Counted from the stretch's first letter, positions 25,935 through 38,655 are shown. The stretch: 64,000 nt of DNA from Escarpia spicata (GCA_963995525.1 OZ023205.1:67095298-67159297); one strand, 5' to 3'. Numbers and translations: made by a program. The notes: generated by a model not told the origin, from the letters alone.

Positions 25935-26696
25935 AAATTAACAATCAATCAATCAACCAACCAATGAATGAATGTTTTTATATTCAAAACATTGGCAATA
26001 ACAATATATATACAAATTTACTATAATACAAGTGAAAATGTACAGTGTTTGAAGGGGTAAAGACAGCAAGTCATTGACTTGTATGTCAGTTTACCCCTTG
26101 TATATTAATTTAGACATTCGAGTTACGTTTATTGAACTTGCTATTCCTCTGCTCAAGCAATCATACTTGACATCATGTAGGGGAAGATATCCATGTTCCA
26201 CATTTAAAGTATATGCTAAGTACACATGTTAACACCTATTGTAGTTAGCACATGCAATCACATAATTATATTTGTTGATTATTGTATTTATATTTCTATG
26301 ACCATATATTTAAAAATAAAAGGTTCTTGTAGTTATGTTTAAATGCAGTCACAGATTCATTGTATTGGTAGTTTTTAAATAATCACATAGCTCGCATTGA
26401 ATATGCTGTTTCTCGTGTAGTAAACACACACTGAATATTTGATGGCAACCAACTATACCTGGTAGTAAGCTTTGCACATAAATAATCACATTTTCAATTC
26501 TATGACACCTGGAAATTTTAGAACATGTAATTGTTGGAAAAGTGGGTCCGTATGATCCAACCGTCTTGCGTTAGATATAATGCGGATTTCTTTCTTTGTA
26601 ATAAGAAAATACAATTAGTATTTGTTTGGTACGTGTGTACCCATATCTCTGCACAATAATTTAAATATAGCAAAATAAGAGGACAATCACTCAAAT

Positions 26697-26706
<10 letters not shown>
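25935..26706 (-). pseudogene. LINE 3' fragment (CR1/L2-like)
   Basis: The minus strand reads LYLNYCAEIWVHTYQTNTNC then IFLLQRKK, the reverse transcriptase segment that follows the catalytic domain (YC-EIWG-T---N---I-LLQKK). It runs to an (ATTG)n-type tail at about 25935-25975. An (AATC)n microsatellite abuts its other end. Confidence 0.7.

Positions 26707-26794
<88 letters not shown>
26696..26794. repeat. (AATC)n microsatellite
   Basis: About 24 uninterrupted tetranucleotide units. Confidence 0.97.
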
Positions 26795-26906
26795 GTAAAG
26801 GCAACGTACATGTGCATTTAGTTCATTATCAGATAATACGATGGAATTTATTTATACAGGTCTGCTAAGTACGCAAGCAACTAACTCAATAACTTTAGTG
26901 TATTTA

Positions 26907-26960
26907 GTACGTGTGCGTGTGCGTGTGGGTGGTGTGTGTGTGGGTGGGTGTGCGTGTGTT
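26907..26960. repeat. (GT)n-rich simple repeat
   Basis: GTGTGCGTGTGCGTGTGGGT-type run. Confidence 0.85.
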
Positions 26961-27071
26961 TTATGTTTGTCTTCCTCCTAGACGGCTTGCACTTCTGGTG
27001 CCCAACTTTTCACGGATTAATTAATCTACGACCTCCATTATGGTTATTACTGGTTTTTGAGTTCCTACACA

Positions 27072-27385
27072 AAGGGCGCAGTAGCGCAGCGCTAAGAGCT
27101 CCCGACTCTCGACTGAGAGAACGCGGGCTCGAATTCTGTGGACAAGTTCGTTTACTCTACACTGCTTCAGTTCACTCAGCTGTATGAATGAGTACCTGGC
27201 TATATACAGTGGTGGATATTTGTGTACGAATAGTCTTCGCGCATTAATTGCAGCGTGGCTGAATGCTTCCCAGAGAAGTCGAGATGGTGTTCGATTGAAC
27301 AAGTCTGCCAGGGAGTAAAGTGTGAAGCACTTTGAGCAGTCCTCAGGACTGGATACTGCGCTATATAAGAACTAACCTTTTTAAA
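27072..27385 (+). mobile_element. tRNA-derived SINE, copy 3
   Basis: Same family as the copy at 10023, with head GTAGCGCAGCGCTAAGAGCT, a damaged box B (GGGCTCGAATTC) and tail GTGCGCTATATAAGAACTAA-like sequence. A 25-bp stretch after box B is missing. Confidence 0.9.
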
Positions 27386-27389
27386 ATCT

Positions 27390-27750
27390 TTGTCTCGGAG
27401 TGGTCGGAACGAAACTTCATTTCTAAGCACATTTTCTGGATTCACCTTCCTGCCTATACCGCACGTTAATCGACTGTTCAGAGGCGCATCTAGAAAGCGA
27501 GTCTAGGTGGACACAAAAACCTCCACTGGCGGCCGAACCGAATGGTGTAGACACTTTTTTCGCTGCCGCGCCGCCATACCTTCAGAGCTGGTGACATCGG
27601 AAGACGGGGGTGGGGGTTAGTGACGGGGAGGGGGTGCTGGCGACCATTTTTTGCCGCCGCGTCGATCTAACTTCCCCTTATATAGTGTAACCTAGCTGAA
27701 CGGGAGCACATTTCAAACGGTCTATGTATGGCCAGAGCCCATTCAAAAAG
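27390..27750. other. Unique sequence
   Basis: Nothing recognised. Confidence 0.5.
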
Positions 27751-27845
27751 GTCTACGGGCACGTAAGATTACAACTGTCTACGGGCACGTAAGATTACAA
27801 AGGTCTACGGGCGCGTAAGATTACAATGGTCTAGGGGCACGTGCC
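27751..27845 (+). repeat. 26-bp tandem repeat (3.5 units)
   Basis: The unit is GTCTACGGGCACGTAAGATT plus ACAA and two variable bases. Confidence 0.92.
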
Positions 27846-28397
27846 CCCAGGCTTCCCTGGATCCACCTATATTGTTTACAAAGTAATGCATGTGTTCTGC
27901 AACGTAACCGGCCCAGCGGTCAGTTGAGCACGTTTTATGTAACGTTAGTTTTTACGTTTTTTAAAGTGGACGTTTAAAAAAAATATGATATGTTGTTGCG
28001 TGTCCATCGCCACAGCTTTGCATCGGACCATCACATTCAAGTACGGTTGTTATTAAAAAGTATCTTGATGTAGCGATACTGTCGCACTGAATAAAAAAAG
28101 GAATATTCTAAGAAGATTAATGATTTAAGGCCAGTGCTAAACAAATAAATCTTCCCTAGCAAACGCATGACATTTTAGAAAGGTCACATAAATGTCATGG
28201 CATATAAACAGTTCTCAATGAAATTTTCTTGATGTAAATTAAAACATTTTGTAAAATGTTAAACATTATAAGGATATGCTAAGGTATTTATAATTAAACA
28301 ATTTATTTGTTAAAATACAACTAATTAAAACATTCGACGCGTATGTGTAAAACATCACAGCAAACGTACATAACGCTTTTTGTAAATATAAAAAACT

Positions 28398-28471
28398 ATC
28401 TCTCTCTCTCTCTCTCTCTCTCTGACTGTTTCTCTCCCTCTCACTGTATGTCTCTCTCTCTCCTCTCTCTC
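28398..28471. repeat. (CT)n microsatellite
   Basis: CT run with interruptions. It gives an artefactual ERERER frame on the minus strand. Confidence 0.92.
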
Positions 28472-28474
28472 CAT

Positions 28475-30728
28475 CCCTCAGTGCCTCGGGGCGTTCGGTA
28501 GGCAAACTGAAGCAGATCCTGGGGTGCGTCCGTTTTTTTTCTTGGGATATTTCAACATGATTCGTTCGAAGCATTTCATGATATTTGAGGTGAGGGCAAC
28601 ATGTCGAAAATATTTCTTCTCCTAAGGTTTCTGTAAGAGGAATGGTATAGGATCTATGACACACTGAGGCAATAGAGTGTTTCTTGGGGGAAAGTTAAAA
28701 CAGTCTACACGGGGGATCAGCTAACTGGTAGCGGCAAATCTTCAACACTTTATTGCTTACGTTGTCTGCTCCGGGTGCTTTTCTCGACACTGTATAGTAC
28801 ACGTCACTCTTAAAAAATGAAACATGTACAATAGGCCTTTCCACTTTTATTGCTTTTTTTTAACATTCCCTGCAAAGTGGGATTGCGTGTTTGGGAGAGC
28901 AACTATTGCGTTTATTACCGTCACACTATGTCGCATTGTTTGGTTTGCGCACAACAAAACACTTAATTAGTGTTGTTATGTATTCGTTTTATACTCAACT
29001 GTTGCCATTTTCAAATACTCTGTCGTGTGGGAATTGAGTCATTGTGCACTAAAAATTAAGTTTTCGTTCCACCAAATTATTTCTTAGAATGAATCGACCA
29101 TTCACTGTGTCGCGATGACCCTCTCCCAAATAAGCTGTATTTAGTAAACCTTTTTTGTTTCGCAGTTACAAATTAGATTGAAACATGTCTCGCATACAGA
29201 GATGTTCTGTCAAATAGGCATATTTCGTTAACACAATGTTGACATCTTGTGCGCATTACTTGCACTCTGCCAGAGAAACTGCTTTGGTTAACATCAATAA
29301 AAGTGTCATCAACGCTATTCCGTAGTCCGTACGTGTCGTGGTGACCTAACGGGTACAAGATGTTTACCCGGTGGGCACCTTCTGAGGGGCACATTCCTTT
29401 GTTTGTGTGTTGCGCGATATGTCAAAGATAAAAGTGGTATGTTTCTTTTGGCGCTAAATATTTTTTTAAACATTTTCACACACAACATTAACAGACGGTC
29501 TGAACAGACGGTCTGAACACCAACGACATCTAATGGACTAAGTTGAGTTAATTGTATTGGCCTAATGCGAATTAAAACCATGCAAAGAAACGTGCATCAT
29601 AAATTTGCAACTAGCGGTGTCCCAACACTTACCAGTGGACGTGACTCCACAAATGAATTCACCTAAAGTAATGTCTATCGTATTACTTTCACATTGATAA
29701 TCAACTCACACTCGCAGCAGGATGAATGGCCAAAACTGAAACTGTGAATTTGGTGAAGCTCTGTCGGCACTCCCGTTTTCCACGTTTTTTGGTCTTCAGT
29801 TTTATTTTTCACAAAACGGTACATCAACGTATGAAAAAGGCACCGTCGGTAATCAGCAATGGAGTCGATATTTATTTTCAAAATGACTGAGAGTTGAACA
29901 TGGTGGGTAATCCACGAGCGGAATCTGCAAGCAGGCCATGCAACCGCCAAACCACTGAGGATTTAAGGAGGTGTTGTGATTTACCAAAAGGAGTAGGCCT
30001 ATATATACTCTTTTCCGAGGCATGATTACCTAAAATAAAGCACAGCGATTAAAACTGTTCAGAACCTGTGTGATTTTTAACGATCACTAATGATGTCTAC
30101 GAATACTACCACTGCCCCTAAGACTCATCGTCGTCAGCGCAAACATGTCCAACAGATCGACCCTTTCACTCTAAGAAATTCGCAAACAGTTCTTCCTGCC
30201 GGTCGTAGTGTTATGCACATCACATCAAATCGATTCTTTGTGTCATAACAAATGACGTTGCAAAGGCCACGTTTGGCTGGTTAATGTCACAGAATCGATT
30301 TATCAGTTGCGAAAAACTGGTGCATTTTCTCGTTTCACGGGATTGGCCGGTCTTGTGTATATATAATACCTTGCTGGACAGATCAACCGAATTGTTGGGA
30401 GTAGTTAGTAAGTGGTTTTCCACTGTAAATGCTGACTCAGTTCCGGTTAGTGAACGCCCACTGGCGACTGATGGTCACGTGACCGGGAGTAGCTAGCACC
30501 CCTGGTGGTACGGACAGGTTGTACGGCTTGTCGGGTGGGTTGGTGACTTCATCAGCGCCTCTTAGTGGGTGCGTATGTAATTATAAGAGGAGGGTAGCGA
30601 AGGGGTCTTAATGAGGTATACAATATGAAAAAAACGAACTAAACACCACATTTGAAAGTGTTCACGTTTTTTGAAACGTTTTGCGATAACACAAGGTGGT
30701 CTTAACTTCACGTTGTTCGCTGATAGGA
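28475..30728. other. Unique sequence
   Basis: No gene recognised. A 13-bp direct duplication, AGACGGTCTGAAC, lies near 29490-29519. Confidence 0.5.
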
Positions 30729-30729
30729 T

Positions 30730-31205
30730 GCTCATGTATGCATCCTAGAGCACATCCATGCTGACGATATGTCCTTCAAGGAACTCACCCTCGACCACAC
30801 TGAGAAACTCGACCTCTGCAGCCAATATATCAGCTACATTTTGCTCTGCAGATGCTACTCCAACTCTTCTGCGGTTAACATTTGCAACACGGGCAGCCCA
30901 GCAACGCTTGTGCTATTTTATAGCAATTGCACGCGCGTCTTCTGGATTGATTGCCGTGCATAGCTTAACATTATATTTCTCATTCCCGTTTGTTGCAACT
31001 GCGTCTTTTAGTGCACGACCAGCATTTTCTGTAGCAACCATGTGTAGAGGATTTTTAAACGACGCCTCACATTCGTAGAAGAAACATCTTTTTTTTGTAC
31101 TGAGTAGACTGAGACCGAGTGAATGTACCACACTCCGATAAGAGACTCTTGGAAGACTCTCTTCTTGTACCTCTAGCAGCCAGTCGCTTGGCCTGAGAGC
31201 CAATC
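30730..31205 (-). pseudogene. Decayed coding sequence, unknown repetitive protein
   Basis: On the minus strand one frame runs SYRSVVHSLGLSLLSTKKRC...NPLHMVATENAGRALKDAVA...INPEDARAIAIK, meets a TAG, and continues in the same frame HKRCWAARVANVNRRRVGVA...AEVEFLSVVEGEFLEGHIVS before a second TAG. The Y-H-x-x-CW pattern after a short N-terminal block recalls uncharacterised, often transposon-linked proteins that are multicopy in invertebrates. I cannot name the family. Confidence 0.45.
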
Positions 31206-31209
31206 ATCG

Positions 31210-31744
31210 TCTCTACCCGAAACTGGTATAAAGCCCCCTACCGGTAACAATGGCTGGAGCTTAGTAATCCAGGCCGTTGTGTCGGGCCTATGCTGCCACC
31301 TCACGGCGGTTGGATAATCGAGGCTAGTTAACTGGCATACATTTTATATGTTACCATGGTAACAAGGGGTCTTATAAAAAATGTCGAGATATTTTTACTG
31401 CCCTTGCACTACTCTCTACTATCGAACTGAATAAAAAAAATTGTCCATAAAGATTTGTAAAAAAGACTGATGCAGATGTAGTTTCCCGCGTGTTTTTCTT
31501 AAATCATTTATACAAATAACTGAACAGATTCCCAGACTGCAGACAAGGTTTTTGTAATTTCCTGGGAACGTCTTAAGATACCTAGGGGGTTGCCTTGCTT
31601 TCATCACCAAATTCCCACGGGCATCAGTTTTGTTGCAGATGCTCCCTATATAATATTCCTTAGTAAATAAGTCGTGATTTTTGTTTTCCTTATATGTATA
31701 TTATTATGTAATGCTATGTTGCCAACAATTAAGATCTAGGAGTT
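31210..31744. other. Unique sequence
   Basis: Nothing recognised. Confidence 0.5.
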
Positions 31745-34390
31745 GAGGTACGTGTTTGTTCTGGAGTGAGGCAGGAGGAGCTTGGTGTCCCCTGGTGAGA
31801 CGGTTGTTTGTTGTCAGTGTGCTCTCAGTTGACGTGATGTCCACAAGGTCATGCGTTATCTTGTTCATAAAGGTGGCCTTGTTGACAGTTCTTCTTTCTT
31901 GGAGGGTCTGTACTTGTAATCTATTTACAAGTTCTGTGGCGCTGGTATAGTGGTTAAAATTATGGCAGATTCTCCTAGCGGCACGGCGCTGGAGAACCTA
32001 GTTGGTGAGTGTCAGCCGTGCTGTGGATGGTGTGATACAGTATCGTGTCATCAGCAAACAGTCTAGCCTTGGCCTTGATGTTATCGCACAGGTGGTTGAT
32101 ATAAATGACAAAGACAGTTGGGCCTAGGACGGATCTTTGTGGCACACCGGAGATCACATGGCCTGTTGTTGAAGTCTCCCCTCGACAATTTAATTACTTG
32201 TTCGATCACAGAGGGAGCTCCGGATCCAGTCTTGGGTCTTCCATTAAACGCCACAGTAGTTCAATTTTAGAAGCAGTCGTTTATGGGGCACATTGTCGAA
32301 GGCTTTTGAGAAGTCAAGATTAATGCATCGTGTCTCTTTGACCTCTTTTTCCATCTCTGAAGCCAGATCATCAATAGTTTGGATAAGCTGGTCTTGCAGG
32401 ATCGCCGCTTACGAAATCCGTGTTGTGCGTCCGTCGTGATGTGTTGGTCAAGGTGACGGGTGATCTCGGCTCTCACAATGTTTTCCAGCAGTTTGTAGCA
32501 GATGAAGGGGACTGAATTGGGCTGTTTGTTTGGGTCACTTTTTAAATACGTGCTGAACCAAGGTGTGTTTCCAGATCCTGGGAACTTGGCTGGTGTGTAG
32601 TGATTTGGTGAAGAGGATGGTGCATGCAGGAGCGATCTGTTCTGCTACCATCTGAAGGAGGCGGCAGCGGATGTTATCCGGACCAGATGCCTTTCGTAGG
32701 TTGAGTTTCTTCAGGAGTTTGAAGACCCCGGCGTTGCTGACCTGGATCTTTGCATCACCGGGTAGGGGCTGGGTTTTGGAGCAGGCAAGTCATCGATGTT
32801 TTCAGTCGTAAAGACTGAGCAGAACTGGTCGTTCAGTATGTTGGCTTTATTCTTGCTGTCACTTGTGGCCAGTCTATTTTTCTTGAGAGGGGCTACTCCG
32901 ACAATGACGCATTCACTGATCATCTTATTTGTGTACTGCTGGTACTCCTGTCTGTTTGCTCTCCTTGTTTCACGTTTGAGGTGGTTGTATCTGTCCCAGT
33001 CTTTTTTCTTCTTAGTGCTTTTCGTTTTCTTCCATGCACGATATTTTCTTCTGGATGTTCGCCTCAGATTGTTGCTGATCCAGGGCTGATGGAACTCTGT
33101 GGAACACATTTTTGTTGGGACATGCTTGTCCATCATGAGGGTGTTTCTGTATTAACTGCCACGTCTGCTCGACAGAGGTGTCATCGTTTTCTGAGAGGAG
33201 TAATCTGGAGGTGAAGGACTCGGTGTCTTCTCTGGCTTCGCCATCGGTGCTTCCAGGTGACTGTTTGTAAGGATGATATTGTGATCGCCTAGACCTGGGA
33301 TGACAGTGATCCTGGTGATAAGGTTTGGTCTGTTGGTTAGGAACATGTCGAGAATGGCGTCTCCTCCAGTGTGTTCTTGGTTTGCCTGGTGGAGTCCAAG
33401 GTCGTTGGCCTTATCCAGGTGGTCTGGAGCACTAACCCAGATGTAATCCTAGGATCAGAAACGTGGCTCAGGCCAGACAGAGCCGACACAGAAGTCTTCC
33501 CACCGAATTTAAATGTATTTCGGACATGCACGATGGCTACGGAGGTATCCTCGTGGCTATCAGAAATAACTTGATCTGCCATGAAATTCAACAAGCCACT
33601 ACCACTGAGACTGAATCAGACACCGTCCAGATAATGATGGAGAAGAGAGATGAGAATCTCATAGTGACCTTCCTGTATCGACCACCATGAGCAACCAGCG
33701 AAAACCAGATGAAGGCCCTAGACGCTGCGCCTCCCAAGAGAAACAATGTTGTCTGGATCGGAGGGATCTAAACCTTCCTGGCATTGACTGGTAAACAAAC
33801 AACATACAAAGTAACAGCTAACTCCGGACTGTAAACGTGGTCTAAAGCAGGTTCCAAAATTCTGCCTTCTTTGGCCTCAGGCTCTGGAAGTTGATTACCA
33901 ACGTTCCGAGAGTTTGGTTTGCCTTTACTGGTGCTGTGGCCACACTGGAGGTGGACGAGTCGCTGGAGAGGGTATTGAGTGAGGAGTTTGTTATCTGTTG
34001 GGTTCTGCTGCAGTTTGCAGGTGAGGAATGACAGGGGATATCCTATATGGGCTGTCAGATCGCTTGGGCTCTGGAAGTCAGACGAGGAAGCGGCGCTGGA
34101 GATGTCAATTAGAGAGGAGCGTGTGTTGTGTCCAGTGTCGGCAGAGATGGAAGCAAGTCTGGTAGGCCGCAGTTGCAGCACAGCCAAGATATGTCTGACT
34201 GTCAATCAGGAGTAGAAAGCATAAGCCCGTATGGTAGATTAAGAAGAATTCATACATACTTGAGCTTGGAGATATGTAGCTGAAGAAGCAACTGATGCCG
34301 TCAGGTTGCCGCCATTCAGGGTTGGGAGCGCGAACAGTAAATCTACTATTTCTATTCAGTAACACTCGTCCGTTGTTGGCTGTATCGCCC
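31745..34390 (-). pseudogene. Decayed CR1/Jockey-like LINE with internal inversion
   Basis: Minus-strand pieces in element order are: a pre-endonuclease region with LVINFQSLRPKKAEFWNLL (to about 33850); the endonuclease tail NDLGLHQ...AILDMFLTNRPNLI (33420-33280); the linker QPWISNNLRRTSRRKYRAWK; reverse transcriptase blocks AEITRHLDQHITTDAQHGFR, GVPQRSVLGPTVFVIYIN and FADD (32500-31975); and the C-terminal RAARRICHN...TFMNKITHDLVDI. The missing endonuclease core (NPDVILGSETWLRP...DLNLPGIDW) is on the plus strand at 33419-33843. Many frameshifts and an internal deletion near 31970 show it is dead. Confidence 0.88.
33419..33843 (+). pseudogene. Inverted endonuclease segment inside the LINE
   Basis: The plus strand reads STNPDVILGSETWLRPDRAD, then DGYGGILVAIRNNLI, then ENLIVTFLYRPP and DLNLPGIDW, the ordered endonuclease motifs. 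It is flanked on both sides by the same LINE in minus orientation. Both borders contain GTGGTCT (33419-33425 and 33837-33843). Confidence 0.87.
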
Positions 34391-34391
34391 A

Positions 34392-35269
34392 TATGAGATA
34401 GTTCCGCAATACGATGAAGGTTGGTGTTTTTACAAAGTGAGATATAAGTATGAGCAAAAGTAGTAGGATGTCAGCATATGACGCCACGCGTACGAGTTGA
34501 ATGCAATGTTTACATTTTGCCGGAAGCACCGGGTTTGCGTACTCACATCCAAGGTTCAGCACCCAAAAGTTCCCAAAGTTGGTAAAAATCCGCTTACAAC
34601 GTAATTTACTTAACCGGTTGGTAAAGAAATGCTTTACGGGATAATCGAGATGCTAAATACTTGTGAGGTCTTGCGTTTAGCTGGCTAATTAGAGATTTAA
34701 AATCGTCGCGCGAAAAAAGAAGCTTCCATCTTAACCCACGCATGCGCTTCATCTCCCTACGATGCACTTTGTAAATTAAGCCTGACATGTAAACATTTAG
34801 TGCACATGCATGACCAGAGCCTGCCAACCTATTGTTTTTTTCGATGTTTTAGGGGTGCTCCCGGGTGTTCCCTTGCTTCTTAGGACTTTCTTTTGGTGCA
34901 CATGTAATATGTTTACTACGACAGTTTATCCTTCTGAAAATTAATGGAAGATGATGAATGTGCATATTTAACTTCAAATCGCTGCCTGCATCATAACACT
35001 CCCTGGAAATGGGACAATGTATCAGTGCATTATGTCATGTTATGTTTTTTAATTACTTTTATGTGTACGCCAAACATTCTAACAATATTGCTGGCTGCAT
35101 GATGCTAATGAATATAAGTATAACAAATATCATTGCCGCATATGGTAGACACAATGCTGCGAACTGCAATAAATGGCGTAATAATTAAGCAAGTAATTAG
35201 TCATAAAAAGAAGGAATCGATGCGTGTTCATCGGTACTATATGTCTCAGCATACGCCCGTCACTTTTTA
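34392..35269. other. Unique sequence
   Basis: A basic minus-strand frame at 34606-34827 has no supporting context. Nothing else recognised. Confidence 0.45.
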
Positions 35270-35270
35270 G

Positions 35271-35364
35271 ATGGACTACGCCGAAATTTACGGTAGTAAC
35301 TATGGCGAGGAAGTTCAAAGTGCATACTACAATAAAGAACATATATATGCAGATCACGCTCCAC
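35271..35364 (+). CDS. Candidate exon of unknown gene
   Basis: A pyrimidine tract and acceptor (GTCACTTTTTAG) lie directly before an ATG. The frame reads MDYAEIYGSNYGEEVQSAYY then NKEHIYADHAP and meets CCAC/GTAAGC, a good donor, at phase 1. The tyrosine- and acid-rich composition is unlike the surrounding random frames. No partner exon was found and the product is unknown. Confidence 0.3.
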
Positions 35365-35365
35365 G

Positions 35366-36630
35366 TAAGCTTGGTTGTTCATTATTGTCAGGTGGTGGAC
35401 CACTATACTACAACAGTTATGTTGGTGTTAGTGCTGAGCGCAGTCATGCAACCATCCCAAATTAACATCGCTTCCTAGTGGTAAGCCGATGTTTAACGCA
35501 CATAGCTCTATAATAGGCCTAAGCCTGTAAGATTTACAGCCATTCCGACGTTACGTATTTTATATTGCATAAGTTTTACATTAATTAATGCATAAACTAT
35601 TTGAGTGTCATGCGCATCATCATTGTATTATTTATTATTACCTAATGAAGCCACGTGAACATAGTTAGATGTCGTAGTAAACTTGGGTGTAAAATTCGCA
35701 ACAATGTCATCTCAGCCAACGGACACCACAGAAAAACAATAAAAGTGGTGTTGACAATAGTTTAGCTCTAGATAGAGGAAGGTGAGGACCCGCCGGCCAT
35801 AAGCCATTTTTCACGTTTTCAGCGACATTAAAAAATAATACAGTTTTTAAACAGTAAAATTGCACTATCGTGTAAATATGTATGTCTTCTAACAGGGTCG
35901 TAAAATGTGTTGGGCTGGGATACGTCAATTTGTAAATATATGCAAATTAGTGGAGGCATGTGAAATGTCCCTTGAGCCACAACAACGCTTTTACATTTAA
36001 AATATATCAGTGAGTTTAACTATTTCTATTACAATAAACGTCTGGTATATGTGCTACGAGTTATTCGTCATAACTAAAATTAAGATGATAATATATTCAG
36101 ACTTTAAAACACCTCCATGCATTATTACTCTTTTGCATACGTTACGTAAAACTAAGTTACCTCGCAGACTATTTGCTGCTTATTATCATTGTTATATATC
36201 TACATGATGTTGGCGCGTTCCTTGTTTACAACAACCTTTTAATTTATGTTGTTCTCTCATATTGCTCAGTAACCGGTCTGGAATCAACTATATACATAAC
36301 AAACGATTTTGACACAATAGATCGATGTCCTAAGCAACCGGCTTTTCATGCATTACTCCTCTTGTGATAATAATTTAGCTCAACGAACGTTTGAAATTAA
36401 TATTAATTATGTAGAACTAAGTTATATGTTAATTACCAAGCGATTTTACGGTTTATCCATTGTTCATTACACACTTCGTCACACTTGATATTGTAGCATT
36501 CCGCGTTTATGGGAAGTGTTTTATTTATGATATTCTAACATTAACGGATTGTAATATACAAATATATGAACACTACCAGCATGCCCTATTGAATACAAAC
36601 AACTGTACATGTGTTCTGTACCAGTCAATA
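35366..36630. other. Unique AT-rich sequence
   Basis: Nothing recognised. Confidence 0.5.
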
Positions 36631-36632
36631 GA

Positions 36633-38078
36633 GACCATTAGGTAACGCAATTAAGCGCCACGACCGTACGCCAAATCTGAACGCGACATCAAATTTGAAG
36701 TAAACCGCAGATCTCGCGCCGACGTTTAAGAAAACACCATTAGCTAATCGCACAGTGAGCGGTATTACGATCGGCTCCAGTAGGTAATTGTTTTCTCATA
36801 TGTAGTGATTTTATATGTGTTAGTAACAGTAAAATGCATGTACGAAACATATATATATAAGTATAAATGTGTTAACGAAACTATTTAACCTTTACAGCAA
36901 TCGATAATCGCAGGAATGTAGAATTTAAGACGCAAGAACGGCAAACGCGAACCCCAATGCAATCATTTCGGTTCGTATGATTAGGCTAAGCAAACAAAAA
37001 ATTGTGTTTCGAGTCTTTATGCAATAACGTAGCCTAATCACGATGTTTGTATACAACATCGTGGGGTACCGTAATGGACAATATTTTCTTTAATAATTAT
37101 TGGTCTCAGGTATTAAGGCCCATCCATATATATAAAGTAAATTTATGTAAAGCTTAGGCGTGGCGAGTGTATGTGACGAAACGTTGCCTGGGATGGGAGG
37201 GGGGTCGGGGTAATTGTTACGTTACCATTTGTAAAATGGTTATAAACGTTGTTTGTTTTTTATTAAATATCAACAGCGGGAACAGATTGCAAACAAACGC
37301 CAGACACTGGTTGACAGCTGGTTAGCGCACTTTGCTCAATAATTGTTTTCATTAACAGTTTTTTTCAATCAACTGTCTGCATCTAGTCCAGTCGGCAACG
37401 TAAATAGGCCATAAATCTACATTTTATATAAACCGCCAAATACAATGCTTAGGTTTCTGTTTAAAGATATATATTTTCGTAATTGCAAAAAACGTGATAT
37501 GCCAACATTGCAACATAGCCAAAGTAGACAAAATGCAACCAACGACTCAACTACGTTTACAAAATAAATAAATAAGTTTAGGTTAATATACATAGTAGGC
37601 CCTTCTAACTATATGTGTGGGCTTAATAAACATTAGATAGACATGTGTTACAATATGGTATATAGGTGCGCCTAGCCATGCATAAGTCTAAGCTAAGCAT
37701 GTGGAGTCCAATAAACAAATGTGTATTGCACTGTTATTGCGCCTCACTACGTCGCTGCAGATGAAAACAAGCAAGTCGTAGGTCTTTTTTAAAGGCGTCA
37801 AATTTGCATATATGTAATTTGTATGTCAACTTTCTTTATAAGCATGTGTTCCTAAAAGGTGTAGCTATTACTCTATGTAGTTACATTTGAATTACCGTGA
37901 CGACTTATGTACGAAATAAGTCGGCGTTTGAACTTACGCGAAATATCCACGTTTGGCGTTCATACGTAAACCTCCGATTGGACCGTAAAAGCTGTGACGT
38001 AGAACTCAATTAACTTTGCGGTTGGTGTATTTTTTTGGCGTCAGGTTTGTGCTTATTGCGTTAGCTAATGGTGTCTAA
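36633..38078. mobile_element. Possible TIR DNA transposon remnant
   Basis: The left end ACCATTAGGTAACGCAAT (36637) matches the complement of the right end (ACCATTAGCTAACGCAAT, ending near 38075). A second left-type copy, ACACCATTAGCTAATCGCA, lies at 36736 in the same orientation as the first. The interior is non-coding and no clean target duplication was seen. Confidence 0.4.
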
Positions 38079-38079
38079 T

Positions 38080-38505
38080 GTTGGCATTCACGAACCAGCT
38101 CATCGGACCCCGCATGCACTGACTGGCTCGATCATGGGTGCACTGACAGAACATGTATCCCTTTTTATAAATATGCCACCAACATGGCAACAACAACATT
38201 GCATTACCATTACATTTAGAACAAAACACGAAATATTTACTCAAACATTTTGTTTCCGTTAAAAAACGCATACAATCGTGATTTTGCGCGCCGTTAGTCG
38301 TCCGTAATTATCCAAATGGCAGTGAAGTTGTCAGTAGCATGACCTGCTTCTACAGAATTCGGAAAACTATATGTATGGTAAGTATTAACAAAGTTACAGG
38401 GGTGACTCAAAGCTCCCCTATGATCATGGGTCTCAACCTTCCCTACTAGGCTACTAGAACCTCTGCTTCCCAGAAAAAAAAATCGAATTGACGAACTTCG
38501 AAATG
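38080..38505. other. Unique sequence
   Basis: Nothing recognised. Confidence 0.5.
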
Positions 38506-38506
38506 T

Positions 38507-38654
38507 TACAAATAAATCATGTGTCGGTACATATTTTGAAATTCTACCCCATAAGGTAAAGTTTGGAACGCGTCTGGATGCTTCCAGCATTAATTATTAC
38601 TTGTGTTAAATCGATATACTATTATAGGAATGCGGTTGTTTTCTAACTTCGTGT
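38507..38654 (+). repeat. Dispersed direct repeat of about 145 bp, copy 1
   Basis: It contains GGTAAAGTTTGGAACGCGTC and TAAATCGATATACTATTATA and recurs at 41625-41768 with small indels. Confidence 0.9.
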
Positions 38655-38655
38655 A

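Noticed and set aside
28266..28664. 132-residue minus-strand frame with ERERER tract
   Set aside because: The composition is set by a (CT)n microsatellite, and no domain or splice context is present.
31745..33850. Twin-priming 5' inversion of the LINE
   Set aside because: First considered, but LINE sequence in the original orientation resumes beyond the inverted block, so the inversion is internal.
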